A DNA stretch of 64,000 nt from Omphiscola glabra (lineage: Eukaryota; Mollusca; Gastropoda; Lymnaeidae): assembly GCA_964017045.1 (NCBI GenBank), contig OZ024811.1, positions 12,677,818-12,741,817 on the forward strand, in the 5' to 3' direction. Positions within the stretch are counted from its first letter, which is position 1. Each line of letters opens with the position of its first letter. The translations under genes and the position numbers were made by a program. Below the pieces are notes generated by a model. It saw nothing but the letters and a program-made list of their open reading frames with translations, was not told the DNA's origin and did not search any database. Positions 27,101-34,974 of the stretch are shown in pieces.

Positions 27101-30100
27101 TTCTGTCTTTTATTTGCCTGGTCCTACGAGAAATTCATCTCTTTCTGTCTTTTATTTGCCTGGTCCTACGAGAAATTCATCTCTTTCTGTCTTTTATTTG
27201 CCTGGTCCTACGAGAAATTCATCTCTTTCTCTTTTATTTGCCTGGTCCTACGAGAAATTCATCTCTTTCTGTCTTTTATTTGCCTGGTCCTACGAGAAAT
27301 TCATCTCTTTCTGTCTTTTATTTGCCTGGTCCTACGAGAAATTCATCTCTTTCTGCCTTTTATTTGCCTGGTCCTAGGAGAAATTCATCTCTTTCTGCCT
27401 TTTATTTGCCTGGTCCTACAAGAAATTCATCTCATTCTGCATTTTATTTGCCTGGTCCTACGAGAAATTCATCTCTTTCTGCCTTTTATTTGCCTGGTCC
27501 TACGAGAAATTCATCTCTTTCTGTCTCTTATTTGCCTGGTCCTACGAGAAATTCATCTCTTTCTGCCTTTTATTTGCCTGGTCCTACGAGAAATTCATCT
27601 CTTTCTGCCTTTTATTTGCCTGGTCCTACGAGAAATTCATCTCTTTCTGCCTTTTATTTGCCTGGTCCTACGAGAAATTCATCTCTTTCTGCATTTTATT
27701 TGCCTGGTCCTACGAGAAATTCATCTCTTTCTGTCTTTTATTTGCCTGGTCCTACGAGAAATTAATCTCTTTCTGTCTTTTATTTGCCTGGTCCTACGAG
27801 AAATTCATCTCTTTCTGCCTTTTATTTGCCTGGTCCTACGAGAAATTCATCTCTTTCTGTCTTTTATTTGCCTGGTCCTACGAGAAATTCATCTCTTTCT
27901 GCCTTTTATTTGCCTGGTCCTACGAGAAATTCATCTCTTTCTGTCTTTTATTTGCCTGGTCCTACGAGAAATTCATCTCTTTCTGCCTTTTATTTGCCTG
28001 GTCCTACGAGAAATTCATCTCTTTCTGTCTTTTATTTGCCTGGTCCTACGAGAAATTCATCTCTTTCTGTCTTTAATTTGCCTGGTCCTACGAGAAATTC
28101 ATCTCTTTCTGTCTTTTATTTGCCTGGTCCTACGAGAAATTCATCTCTTTCTGTCTTTTATTTGCCTGGTCCTACGAGAAATTCATCTCTTTCTGTCTTT
28201 TATTTGCCTGGTCCTACGAGAAATTCATCTCTTTCTGTCTTTTATTTGCCTGGTCCTACGAGAAATTCATCTCTTTCTGTCTTTTATTTGCCTGGTCCTA
28301 CGAGAAATTCATCTCTTTCTGTCTTTTATTTGCCTGGTCCTACGAGAAATTCATCTCTTTCTGTCTTTTATTTGCCTGGTCCTACGAGAAATTCATCTCT
28401 TTCTGTCTTTTATTTGCCTGGTCCTACGAGAAATTCATCTCTTTCTGCCTTTTATTTGCCTGGTCCTACGAGAAATTCATCTCTTTCTGTCTTTTATTTG
28501 CCTGTTCCTAAGAGAAATTCATCTCTTTCTGTCTTTTATTTGCCTGGTCCTATGAGAAATTCATCTCTTTCTGTCTTTTATTTGCCTGGTCCATTGAGGA
28601 AAAGATTTTGTTAAGGCTATCTTTTGAGCGTTGTCTATTTTTTCTTTCGTTTAATAGTAAAATGAATTTGGTTTGGAATTTGTCTTTTTTGCCATATATT
28701 TTACACAAACCATTGCTTCATCTTTGCCATATATTTTACACAAACCATTGCTTCATTTTTGCCATATATTTTACACAAACCATTGCTTCATCTTTGCCAT
28801 ATATTTTACACAAACCATTGCTTCATGTTTGCCATATATTTTACACAAACCATTGCTTCATCTTTGCCATATATTTTACACAAACCATTGCTTCATCTTT
28901 GCCATATATTTTACACAAACCATTGCTTCATTTTGCCATATATTTTACACAAACCATTGCTTCATTTTGCCATATATTTTACACAAACCATTGCTTCATC
29001 TTTGCCATATATTTTACACAAACCATTGCTTCATCTTTGCCATATATTTTACACAAACCATTGCTTCATCTTTGCCATATATTTTACACAAACCATTGCT
29101 TCATCTTTGCCATATATTTTACACAAACCATTGCTTCATCTTTGCGAAGGTCTATTTTATCAGTTGTCTGTGCCCATTTATTTCTTTAGTCTGACTTGAT
29201 AGCGGTTTCAAAATTATTTTGTTCTCAACAGTTTTCTGTTGTTTTTTCCATCCCCTGCAACATCTTGGGATACTGAGTGAGGTAGATCCTTGTAATGTTT
29301 TGCCTATTTATTCGCAGACAATTCCTGTGGTGCTGTTTTTGTGTGATGTCACTAAGTATTTCATTACTTCTTACTTTGCGTAAATCACACTTTGCTGTTT
29401 TGAATTTTCCACATGTGATTTTTAAAATATTTGGAGTTATTGTTACTGTCATCAGAATGGGCCATTGATGCCTATTAAATTTGAACATCTATTAGCTGGT
29501 CTGTGGAGATTTAATCGACTTCGCCTTCAGTATAATTTTATTGTAGATTATGGTGACCCTACTGTCATGGCACTTGCAAATGACGCAATATAAGATACGA
29601 TACTTTTATTGATCCCAATAAGTGGATTTTTTAATTACATTGTAAATACTCATTTTATTCAATGTATTTTAACCAAAGCAAAATATTACAATTTTCATAA
29701 TTTATACACACGACGTGTAAACTATTTCGTTAGAATAGAAATCGGCCAAAAATAAAATTCTTTAGTGACAATATTGTCTTTTAATCATTTAGATTTGGTA
29801 AGATCCAGGGTAGCTCGATGATAAATTCGTACAGACTGGCAAAACAGAAAAATAATTCGCCCTGACCGAGCTGATCGTAGTTGTCTGTAATGACGAGGGT
29901 CCAATGAATCATCCAATATTTTCTTACTTTTACAACAGCATCCTTCTTCAATGAGTGCTTTACGTGAAGGATGTTTAGTTGATGTGATACCACTAGCTTT
30001 ATTGATTAATCTATTTAATCGGTGATTGACGATGAATTCACACTCCAGCAGGTAATACTGAAGTTAAGTAGGCTTCCAGTTGTTGATTATATAAAGACTA

Positions 30101-31772
30101 TAACCTGTGATTTGCAGGTGAGGTGTTCAAGGGAATGTACAAGAAAACAAGGGACGTGACAATGCACACCTGTAGAGAAACTAATACAGATGACGAACTT
30201 ATCGAGTTCTTACGAATGGCTCGTCTCCTCAAACAATTCATTCATCCGAATATCGTCACATACATTGGCGTTGCTACACAGGAGCACCCTATTATGATCG
30301 TCACGGAGTTTATGCCTAGTAGGTCAACGTTATAACAATTGGCCTTTTTTTTATTTTTTACTGGTTTATTTTTTAAAATTGTTCGTGTCACCCAATTTTT
30401 TAAAGTTTTATTTTATGAATTCACACTCCAGCAGGTAATACTGAAGTTAAGTAGGCTTCCAGTTGTTGATTATATAAAGACTATAACCTGTGATTTGCAA
30501 TTATGTATTGTGGTGAAATTTGGATTGTAATAGTATGCAGTCATGTCATACAGGCAATGTTTACTAATGACCCATTCGCAGCCACCTACTGTTCCTATCA
30601 CTCCAACGTTTAATATAGTCTTAGGCCATTGTAGTACTCGGCTGTTATTGTGCGAGACAATGTCCACCAGACCTTGCGGGAACAATATTGCGGGAACAAT
30701 TATCACGACTGGTTAATTCCCGAGAATGCAACTTCTGGTTGAACAACAGGGATATCATTAGAAGAATGCTATTAAAGTCTAGTCTGAGAACCTACTAAAT
30801 AGAGAGCCGGTTTTTGGGTTAATTTTACATGACACGTTTTAAAGGTTGCTCTTAAAAGTATGTCCAGTCTCCTCCTAATGGACCGTTTGTACTGACAATC
30901 ACTTTTTAAACCTTTAAAAAAAAAATTTTTTTTATATCTTAAGTGAATGAACCTTTCAAAGGATAAACAAGGAACATTTATTTCTTCTTGAATTAACATT
31001 GTAGACGGGCAACGATTCATACAATTTCCACTTACTAGGTCACGGGAAAATCCTGAAAATCATTGCTGCCATTGTGGACCATATTGCTTGTTGACACCCA
31101 GGTTTCGGTAAGCGTTTGTCTAAAATAACAAATAAATTAACGAGCATAATTAAAATTTAAAAAAGAAATAGTTGAGAAAAGGCATTTTTATTTTCTTTGA
31201 AATGAAAATTTTGAAGAAAATTTTTTATTTTTTTTTAAAGACAATAAAATATGTTTTCTTCTTTGCCTAAGATGATATCAACTTTTTTTTCAATGCTTTT
31301 AACTCTAAGTTCTTGCTAATATGTAAATATAAAGAAATGCAAGTCTCATGAGCCTTTATTTTTATCTTAGTTCGTGAATCTTTATCTCCGCCCAAAACCC
31401 ATGAATATCCCACGAAAATTTTCACCACGTTAACATTGTAACCGTATTATGTTTACCAATGCTTGGGTATCGGGGTAGGAATGTGGTTGAGTGACGAGCT
31501 TACACTCTTATAGTCTCTTGCTGATGTATCGTGGACCAGCCGCATTTATTATGCATAATCTTAAATAAGGCCCGAACACCTCAAAATGTAAGGTGGGGCA
31601 AAAAATTTATGAAAAACTTGTACGAGCTGAAAGATAATCGGACCAGGGAGGGGGTAGGATCTATTAAGGAAAAAAATTATAAAAGATAATATTTCGTTAC
31701 TTCGCGGGCTGCAAAATGGGTGCTGGCGGACCGAATGTTGTGTAAGCCTTACTTAAATCGCCCCATCAACAT
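12038..31772 (-). CDS. SH2 / Fes-Fer-like pseudokinase, multi-exon gene
   Basis: Nine exons join in phase into about 425 codons with one terminal stop: 31119-31036, 25089-25017, 23058-22852, 21892-21716, 21441-21231, 19276-19153, 17130-16982, 13307-13185 and 12168-12038. A 20-nt start exon at 31772-31753 is tentative. Order of parts: a short tail with a YVDIYSD tyrosine motif, one SH2 domain (GDFLVRES, binding arginine kept), then a tyrosine kinase domain closest to Fes/Fer (SH2-kinase linker, HPNIV, HRDLAAKN, SDVWSFG). Usual Fes/Fer proteins have an N-terminal F-BAR domain; none is seen here. The catalytic lysine is His (VTMH for VAVK), helix-C Glu is Met (FLRMAR), DFG is EFR, and the first loop glycine is Val. 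Intact splicing and frame argue for a working gene coding for an inactive kinase, perhaps a phosphotyrosine scaffold. That role is inference. Confidence 0.85.
13185..13307 (-). CDS. Pseudokinase exon: helix F region
   Basis: 123 nt between TTTTCAG and GTATGA. It codes for [19 protein letters not shown], then SIGQTPYG and [11 protein letters not shown], the conserved C-lobe pattern of tyrosine kinases (SDVWSFG, PY). Confidence 0.93.
13308..15950 (-). other. Intron of the pseudokinase, no gene seen
   Basis: AT-rich intron. ORFs here (for example 13808-14038 and 14775-15056) have no domain or splice support. A repeat-like piece with CAGTGGCGTGG lies at 14778-14880. Confidence 0.45.
15956..16190. 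repeat. Foldback with a third, direct copy
   Basis: A segment with CAGACAACATTTTATAAATT and GAGTTAGTTTACTTATGGAA (about 15960-16025) is followed, after a T/A-run hinge, by its inverted copy (about 16055-16115, containing TTCCACAAGTAAACTAACTC). A second direct copy follows at about 16125-16190. The arms plus the poly-T/poly-A centre would form a long hairpin. It may be a foldback element or an error-prone duplication. Confidence 0.75.
16982..17130 (-). CDS. Pseudokinase exon: HRD kept, DFG changed to EFR
   Basis: 149 nt between TTTTACAG and GTATGT. It completes [11 protein letters not shown], so the catalytic aspartate is present. The metal-binding DFG is EFR in [12 protein letters not shown] (codons 17075-17067). 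The activation segment holds one tyrosine (GIEYTD) and ends [12 protein letters not shown], where Fes/Fer have IKWTAPEAL. Confidence 0.93.
17679..17856. repeat. About 178-bp segment, copy 1 of a direct pair
   Basis: Nearly identical to 19994-20172 (two or three differences by eye), in the same orientation. It includes AAGTTGTCTTATTCAAATGT and CACCGATTTTTCGATACTGA. Both copies lie in introns of the pseudokinase. Confidence 0.85.
18149..18355. repeat. 53-bp tandem repeat, 4 copies in alternating types
   Basis: Four 53-bp units, each with GTCGCCAATGTTTGGCGG and ATATCTAGTAGCTGGGAAG. Units alternate between CCCGCACTGCTG and CACGCAATGATG, so the array probably grew by doubling a two-unit block. 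CGCCAATGTTTGGCGG is itself a near-palindrome. The minus frame of 79 codons over it is a by-product. Confidence 0.9.
19153..19276 (-). CDS. Pseudokinase exon: helices D and E
   Basis: 124 nt between CTGTCAG and GTATTA. It codes for [12 protein letters not shown] through [15 protein letters not shown], with the catalytic-loop arginine codon split as AG|A across the next intron. This is the usual tyrosine kinase segment leading into HRD. Confidence 0.9.
19430..20460. repeat. Interspersed repeat, four related ~170-bp units
   Basis: Four related units start near 19430, 19607, 20190 and 20361. They share TTGATATTTATATAGCTTA, a GGGCCCCGGCCCC-like GC block, GGATATTATGAGTTCA and AATCAAGTGTATGTGTGCT. 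The same family reappears at 45270-45520 beside a Helitron end. Between units 2 and 3 lies copy 2 of the 178-bp segment. Non-coding. Confidence 0.7.
19994..20172. repeat. About 178-bp segment, copy 2 of a direct pair
   Basis: Direct, almost unchanged copy of 17679-17856, lodged inside the repeat block at 19430-20460. Confidence 0.85.
21133..21432. repeat. Source-like copy of the inverted exon duplication
   Basis: This 300-bp stretch holds most of the pseudokinase N-lobe exon and about 100 bp of the following intron. Its reverse complement occurs at 30117-30417 with about five substitutions. Confidence 0.93.
21231..21441 (-). CDS. Pseudokinase exon: N-lobe, catalytic Lys replaced
   Basis: 211 nt between TTTTTGAAG and A|GTAGGT. 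It begins [13 protein letters not shown], the rest of the glycine loop. The VAVK strand reads VTMHTCRE, with the His codon at 21384-21382, so the ATP-anchoring lysine is gone. Helix C reads [10 protein letters not shown] where Fes has FLQEARILKQ, so the salt-bridge glutamate is Met. [11 protein letters not shown] and IMIVTEFMP follow the normal N-lobe pattern. The open frame past the donor into STL and a stop is intron. Confidence 0.93.
21716..21892 (-). CDS. Pseudokinase exon: SH2 end and kinase linker
   Basis: 177 nt (59 codons) between AAAACAG and GTAGGT. It codes for [18 protein letters not shown], the second half of the SH2 domain, then a linker with [16 protein letters not shown]. This aligns with the Fes/Fer stretch ending in W-x-L-x-x-E-D-x-x-L-G-E. 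Where Fes/Fer has the first glycine of the ATP loop, this exon has Val near its end (KIVK). Confidence 0.9.
22852..23058 (-). CDS. Pseudokinase exon: first half of SH2 domain
   Basis: 207 nt (69 codons) between TTTACAG and a GTCAGT donor. It contains [12 protein letters not shown], then GDFLVRES with the phosphotyrosine-binding arginine, then [11 protein letters not shown]. These line up with the Fes/Fer SH2 pattern W(Y/F)HG...GDFLVRES...YVLSV. The donor CCA|GTCAGT was chosen because it alone keeps phase 0 into the next exon. Confidence 0.9.
23340..23830 (+). mobile_element. Probable LINE remnant (polymerase tail)
   Basis: A GC-richer block. The plus frame at 23561-23824 contains [15 protein letters not shown] and [11 protein letters not shown]. 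It resembles the tail of RTE/CR1-like polymerases (basic stretch RKRFKDxL, then W/S-rich and R-rich stretches), but many positions are lost. No start, stop or splice signal makes sense as a host exon. The assignment is a weak resemblance. Confidence 0.35.
23840..25016 (-). other. Intron of the pseudokinase, no gene seen
   Basis: AT-rich, with no feature supported. Confidence 0.45.
25017..25089 (-). CDS. Pseudokinase exon: acidic tyrosine motif
   Basis: 73 nt between AAATGCAG and GTATGT. It codes for [14 protein letters not shown] followed by [10 protein letters not shown]. Two tyrosines in an acidic setting resemble sites that, once phosphorylated, bind SH2 domains, so an intramolecular contact with the SH2 domain downstream is possible. 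The phase (1 in, 0 out) fits both neighbours. Confidence 0.75.
25090..26025 (-). other. Intron of the pseudokinase, no gene seen
   Basis: Contains a C-run near 25790. No coding exon is supported. Confidence 0.4.
26031..26250 (+). pseudogene. Decayed RNase H-like fragment of a retrotransposon
   Basis: The plus frame reads [19 protein letters not shown], then [17 protein letters not shown], two in-frame stops (TGA, TAG), then [20 protein letters not shown]. The E-L-K-x-I-Q helix, the I-x-I-(S/T)-D strand and the G-K-V-x-L-Q strand follow the RNase H fold as found in non-LTR elements. Stops show it is dead. It lies in an intron of the pseudokinase, in the opposite orientation. Confidence 0.5.
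26251..26760 (+). pseudogene. Broken coding-like stretch, family not recognised
   Basis: Less AT-rich than its surroundings. Two plus frames that look coding follow one another with a frameshift and a stop: one ends [13 protein letters not shown], the next runs [18 protein letters not shown] to [20 protein letters not shown] do not recognise a family. It may continue the mobile element just upstream or be a broken gene. Confidence 0.3.
27041..28592. repeat. 42-bp minisatellite, 37 copies
   Basis: Thirty-seven units of 42 bp, except one 40-bp unit near 27225-27240. Each runs TACGAGAAATTCATCTCTTT then CTGTCTTTTATTTGCCTGGT plus CC. The variable site is CTGTC versus CTGCC. As 42 is divisible by 3 and the unit has no stop in several frames, frames of 543, 276, 244 and 120 codons appear, with 14-residue periods. 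The 2-bp deletion moves the phase between them. The array is in an intron of the pseudokinase. Confidence 0.97.
28691..29143. repeat. 35-bp minisatellite, 13 copies
   Basis: Thirteen units of 35 bp (two are 34 bp) containing GCCATATATTTTACACAAAC and CATTGCTTCATCTTT. It starts only about 100 bp after the 42-bp array and shares no sequence with it. All three plus frames are open over most of it, giving overlapping frames of 146-193 codons that are artefacts. Confidence 0.96.
29590..30003 (-). mobile_element. 3' end of a non-LTR retrotransposon
   Basis: On the minus strand, a frame reading [17 protein letters not shown], then [19 protein letters not shown], ends in TGA near 29788. Its 3' untranslated tail then finishes with TGGGATCAATAAAAGTATCG and TATCTTA. 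The L-R-S-x-R-S-G-R stretch and the GGATCAATAAAAGTATC tail are what I expect at the 3' end of molluscan non-LTR elements. The copy is 5'-truncated. Confidence 0.55.
30032..30116 (+). repeat. 85-bp direct repeat, left of inverted exon copy
   Basis: Identical by eye to 30415-30499. It starts ATGAATTCACACTCC and ends CCTGTGATTTGCA. Together the pair brackets the inverted exon copy like an unusually long target-site duplication. Confidence 0.95.
30117..30417 (+). pseudogene. Inverted copy of a pseudokinase exon
   Basis: The reverse complement of 21133-21432, 300 bp with about five substitutions: most of the N-lobe exon from the loop glycine onward, plus about 100 bp of its downstream intron. Read on the plus strand it codes for [15 protein letters not shown] through [11 protein letters not shown]. 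It is opposite to the host gene, starts mid-exon and lacks the acceptor, so it cannot be a normal exon. It lies between the first two supported exons of the gene. Confidence 0.93.
30415..30499 (+). repeat. 85-bp direct repeat, right of inverted exon copy
   Basis: Second, identical copy of 30032-30116. Confidence 0.95.
31036..31119 (-). CDS. Pseudokinase exon: N-terminal linker
   Basis: 84 nt between TTTTAG and a perfect GTAAGT donor. It codes for 27 residues starting [12 protein letters not shown] and ending DFQDFPVT, and its last two bases join the next exon as a tyrosine codon. No known domain. It is accepted because only one frame is open and because it matches the next exon's phase. Confidence 0.65.
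31753..31772 (-). CDS. Tentative start exon of the pseudokinase
   Basis: ATG TTG ATG GGG CGA TTT AA followed by GTAAGG, a good donor. The exon ends with two bases of a codon, which is what the next exon (starting with one base) needs, giving MLMGRFK. A longer open frame (31753-31956) in another phase runs through the same bases. This start is chosen on phase alone. Confidence 0.35.
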
Positions 31773-32138
31773 TGGTCTCTGGAGCGTTCTCCGTCTCTAT
31801 TTCCCCAGCGAGTGATAACAAGTGCCCCGACACTGTCACATTAGGAAGAGGGGATTCCAGCGAAACCTTTAAATGTTTAATCCCGTTATCCATTTTGCTT
31901 AGAGTTAGAGCTCGGGCATTTCGCTCTTGACCCTGGCCTTTAGACTTGGCGTCCACTGGATCCCCCTCGTCGGGGATTCGATTTCCTTAAGTTGTGGTTT
32001 GGATGGTTTTTTAGTTTCTGTATTTGATCTTCCTGACAAACTTCTTTTTAAAGTTAGGATTTGTGATGAGTTTTTGCAATAGCAGGTAAAAATTATCACA
32101 AAGGACCTAACAATATTGTCCTGATAACATCGGTTCAT
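31753..32138 (-). other. GC-richer block with overlapping minus frames
   Basis: Two overlapping minus frames, 31905-32138 (basic, ILTLKRSLSGRSNTETKKPS) and 31753-31956 (HLKVSLESPLPNVTVSG), cover a block richer in G and C than the rest of the locus. I recognise no domain. Its place just upstream of the first supported exon suggests the 5' exon or promoter region of the pseudokinase gene, but a mobile-element remnant is also possible. Confidence 0.3.
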
Positions 32139-32339
32139 TTGTTCTAATATAAAATGATAAAATAAGAGTTAAAGATCCCTTTGATTTTGCATATTAAGAT
32201 ATTTCTTTAGTTGAATGGAACCGATTTTTTTAAATAGATAAAACATGCCAAATACGAATGAATAAAATAGTATTAAGGTATACTTATTTAATAGTGTAAC
32301 AGTATAACTTTGTGCAGGTTGATGTTATGTAATTTTGAA

Positions 32340-32378
32340 TTTATTGGGGCAAAATATATATATATATATATATATATG
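32340..32378. repeat. (TA)n microsatellite
   Basis: About 13 TA dinucleotides. Similar short TA runs lie at 34926-34971, 38323-38350 and 40382-40405. Confidence 0.9.
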
Positions 32379-33130
32379 ACGAACGAGAGTTTAGGCAGAC
32401 ATGTTGAAAAGGTCGTGTTGTGATTCGGTGCTATAATAAATTTTATAATAATATGAGGACGATAATAAATATAATAAATCAACACAGAAGTGAATATATA
32501 TAGATATCTTGTACTATAAGTGAAGTTGTAAATTAATTTATAATGTGTATTCTAATGTATGGAAATAATGTGCCGGTGACTAGTTTCATCAAGTGAGTGG
32601 ATTATTCATTTTTAATTACGTTAATGGAGTCTTGATGTGGCAGTGACAGCTATCATATGCCTAGCTAACTATAAACCCTGTATTACCAACATCAGAGTGA
32701 ATGGCTACAGATAGTTTTGTAAAAAAAAAAAGATGTTTATATTAACTGATTTAGCAAACTTTTCCCTTATCGATTGGTAAATGTTTTTTTTAAAAATTAA
32801 GTGAATGTATATATTTATGACATTAATTAAAAAATGTACCTTAAATCCTTGTAGGCGATCATCTTTCGAGCGAAACGACCTTCTTAGATAAAATTGAGTA
32901 ACGTTATTTCAAAATGTAATCAAATATAACAAGTTTAAACTCTTTTTGTATATTAAATTAGCCTCTCTTTACATGAAATCTTTCTTTCTTACCATATTTT
33001 AGCAACATTTTTGGGGTATATTTCTATAAGTTCCACTTAATATGCAAATGAAAAAACAAATTTACATTTAATTTTCAAATGAAATGCTCTTAAAGCAAGA
33101 TGAAATTTAAAAAAACAAAAATATTTTAAA

Positions 33131-33136
33131 TTTATT
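33131..33136 (-). terminator. Candidate polyadenylation signal of the MEKK-like gene
   Basis: AATAAA on the minus strand, about 90 nt past the stop codon at 33228-33226, a normal distance. Chance occurrence is likely in this AT-rich DNA. Confidence 0.35.
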
Positions 33137-33225
33137 TAATAAACAGACATTTCAATAGAAATGGTTAATACCGATTTCCAATAAATTAGAAAATAGAAAT
33201 ACAATTATTAGTACATGTACTTAAA

Positions 33226-33484
33226 TTAATTTAATAATTGACATTTAATACTACCGTTTATGAAGGGGCTTTCTTCCAGCAAATTCTTTGCTTTTGGTCT
33301 GTTTTGTGGGTCATTTTCAAATGTGCTGTTTAAAAATTCTAATATTTCTCTTGAATGTATATTTGTCAGACTATAGAGCGGCGATAAATCCTGTCTTATC
33401 AAATGAAACGTAACTTGTTGTTCTTCCTTATCAGGAAATGGATAAGATCCGGTTAACATTTGAATAACTGTGCATCCAACTGCC
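33226..33484 (-). CDS. MEKK-like terminal exon
   Basis: 259 nt after TTTCAACAG. It codes for AVGCTVIQMLTGSYPFPDKE and, further on, DPQNRPKAKNLLEESPFING, then IKCQLLN and TAA. This is a normal C-lobe ending. Confidence 0.93.
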
Positions 33485-34923
33485 CTGTTGAAATATGATT
33501 TTAAAACTATGACGTCTTATAATGATGCAATAAACATAATATGTTATCTTAAGATTATCATTATCATTTAAATACATAAAATAAATTCTTTACTATTGAA
33601 GCTAACGAGAGTTTGAAACGGCAAAAATCATTTTCACATTAAACAAATTAGTTTAAATTAATATATATCGAATAAAATCAACAACTTAAGACAATGGAAA
33701 TTTAGATCACTGTTTTGGAAAACTTTTTTTTAAAGTAATGGACTACATGTTAAACAGTTATCAATTTTCACAATGTATTCATTACTGTTTATACTTAAAA
33801 GTTCGCTTGCATTAAGATGATTAGCTTATAAAATCCTGGTTATTTATATGGGCTAAATGTTAGGAAAGAACATTTTGTGAAACTGTGTTCCATTAAAAAG
33901 ATAAGACGGTATGGTATGCCTCTTGAAAAAATTCCTTACACTCTATGACATTAACTACAACGTTTCGTACAGAATACAAACGACAACGACATTCAACTAA
34001 ATCATGTACAGAAACAAAACCATCACGCGTGATGACAGCTGCCTGACAATACTAAAATTGTGACGGTAAGTTGTGTAAGAGTTTAATATCCAAATCAAGG
34101 TTAATTAGACACAAACAAAGACATATATTTTCAGCTTTAATAATGATTTTTAAAAAATACAAATGTAGAAGTTTTGGAAAATGCCATGAAATATATATAT
34201 TATAAAATAAACCTTAATATAAATATAAATTAAATTTACATAATATATATATATACATGTATCATTCGTAAAAAGAGAGAGAAAAGATTAAGAGTGTGCG
34301 CTAAACCCTGACAAAAACAAAGTTCAAAAGAACGGATAAGAAGTAAATGGATGTAAAATTTAAAAGGCAAACAGGAAAAAGTCATGACATCTATGTAAAA
34401 CTGTGCATTTGGTTTACACCGTTTGTAGTCAACGTAGCAAACCTTATTATTAATATATTTTCCATAAAAATGTTATGTGGTGTATTACTAGTATACACTA
34501 TACCAGTAACTGCAATGTCTAAAATTCCATTATGGTTAGTTTTATTGAATTGTTTGGAAACTGTTGTAAAGGTGTTCTCTAAAACAGTTTGCAAGCCGAA
34601 GACCTGTCTATCCTATATATAATTTACAGCACTTTTTTACAAGAATGGTGTACATCAGTTTGCGACTTGTGCAGCTAAATTCGTCTTTGATTCTGAATAT
34701 TTTAAGAGGTTAAGTGATCTTTTCAACTTTAATCACATAGGGACACGTGTTACATCGGCTACGGTTGCAACTTTTTGTTTCTATACTTGCTTGAATTGCG
34801 GCGAAATGGCTTCTAACTTGTCCCTAAGGTTCATGTACCTCTGAAAAGCGAAAAGAGTTTTTGTTTTTAAAAAAAATCTTTTTAATGACAGGGTCTCCAA
34901 TAAGAATGGAGTGGTTTTTAATC

Positions 34924-34974
<51 letters not shown>

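Noticed and set aside
26924..28555. 543-codon open frame
   Set aside because: It is the 42-bp minisatellite read through. The period is 14 residues, several frames are equally open, and a 2-bp unit deletion shifts between them.
27041..29143. CRISPR array
   Set aside because: Repeats are directly abutting without unique spacers, in an animal genome.
28608..29199. Three overlapping frames of 146-193 codons
   Set aside because: Produced by the 35-bp repeat; the same peptide cycles through all three frames.
30123..30335. A second kinase gene on the plus strand
   Set aside because: It is a 300-bp inverted copy of one exon, starting mid-exon, with no partner exons on the plus strand.
30470..31020. 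Minus frames of 78 and 82 codons as extra exons of the pseudokinase
   Set aside because: They lie in the intron after the exon at 31119-31036. No splice sites in phase and no domain.
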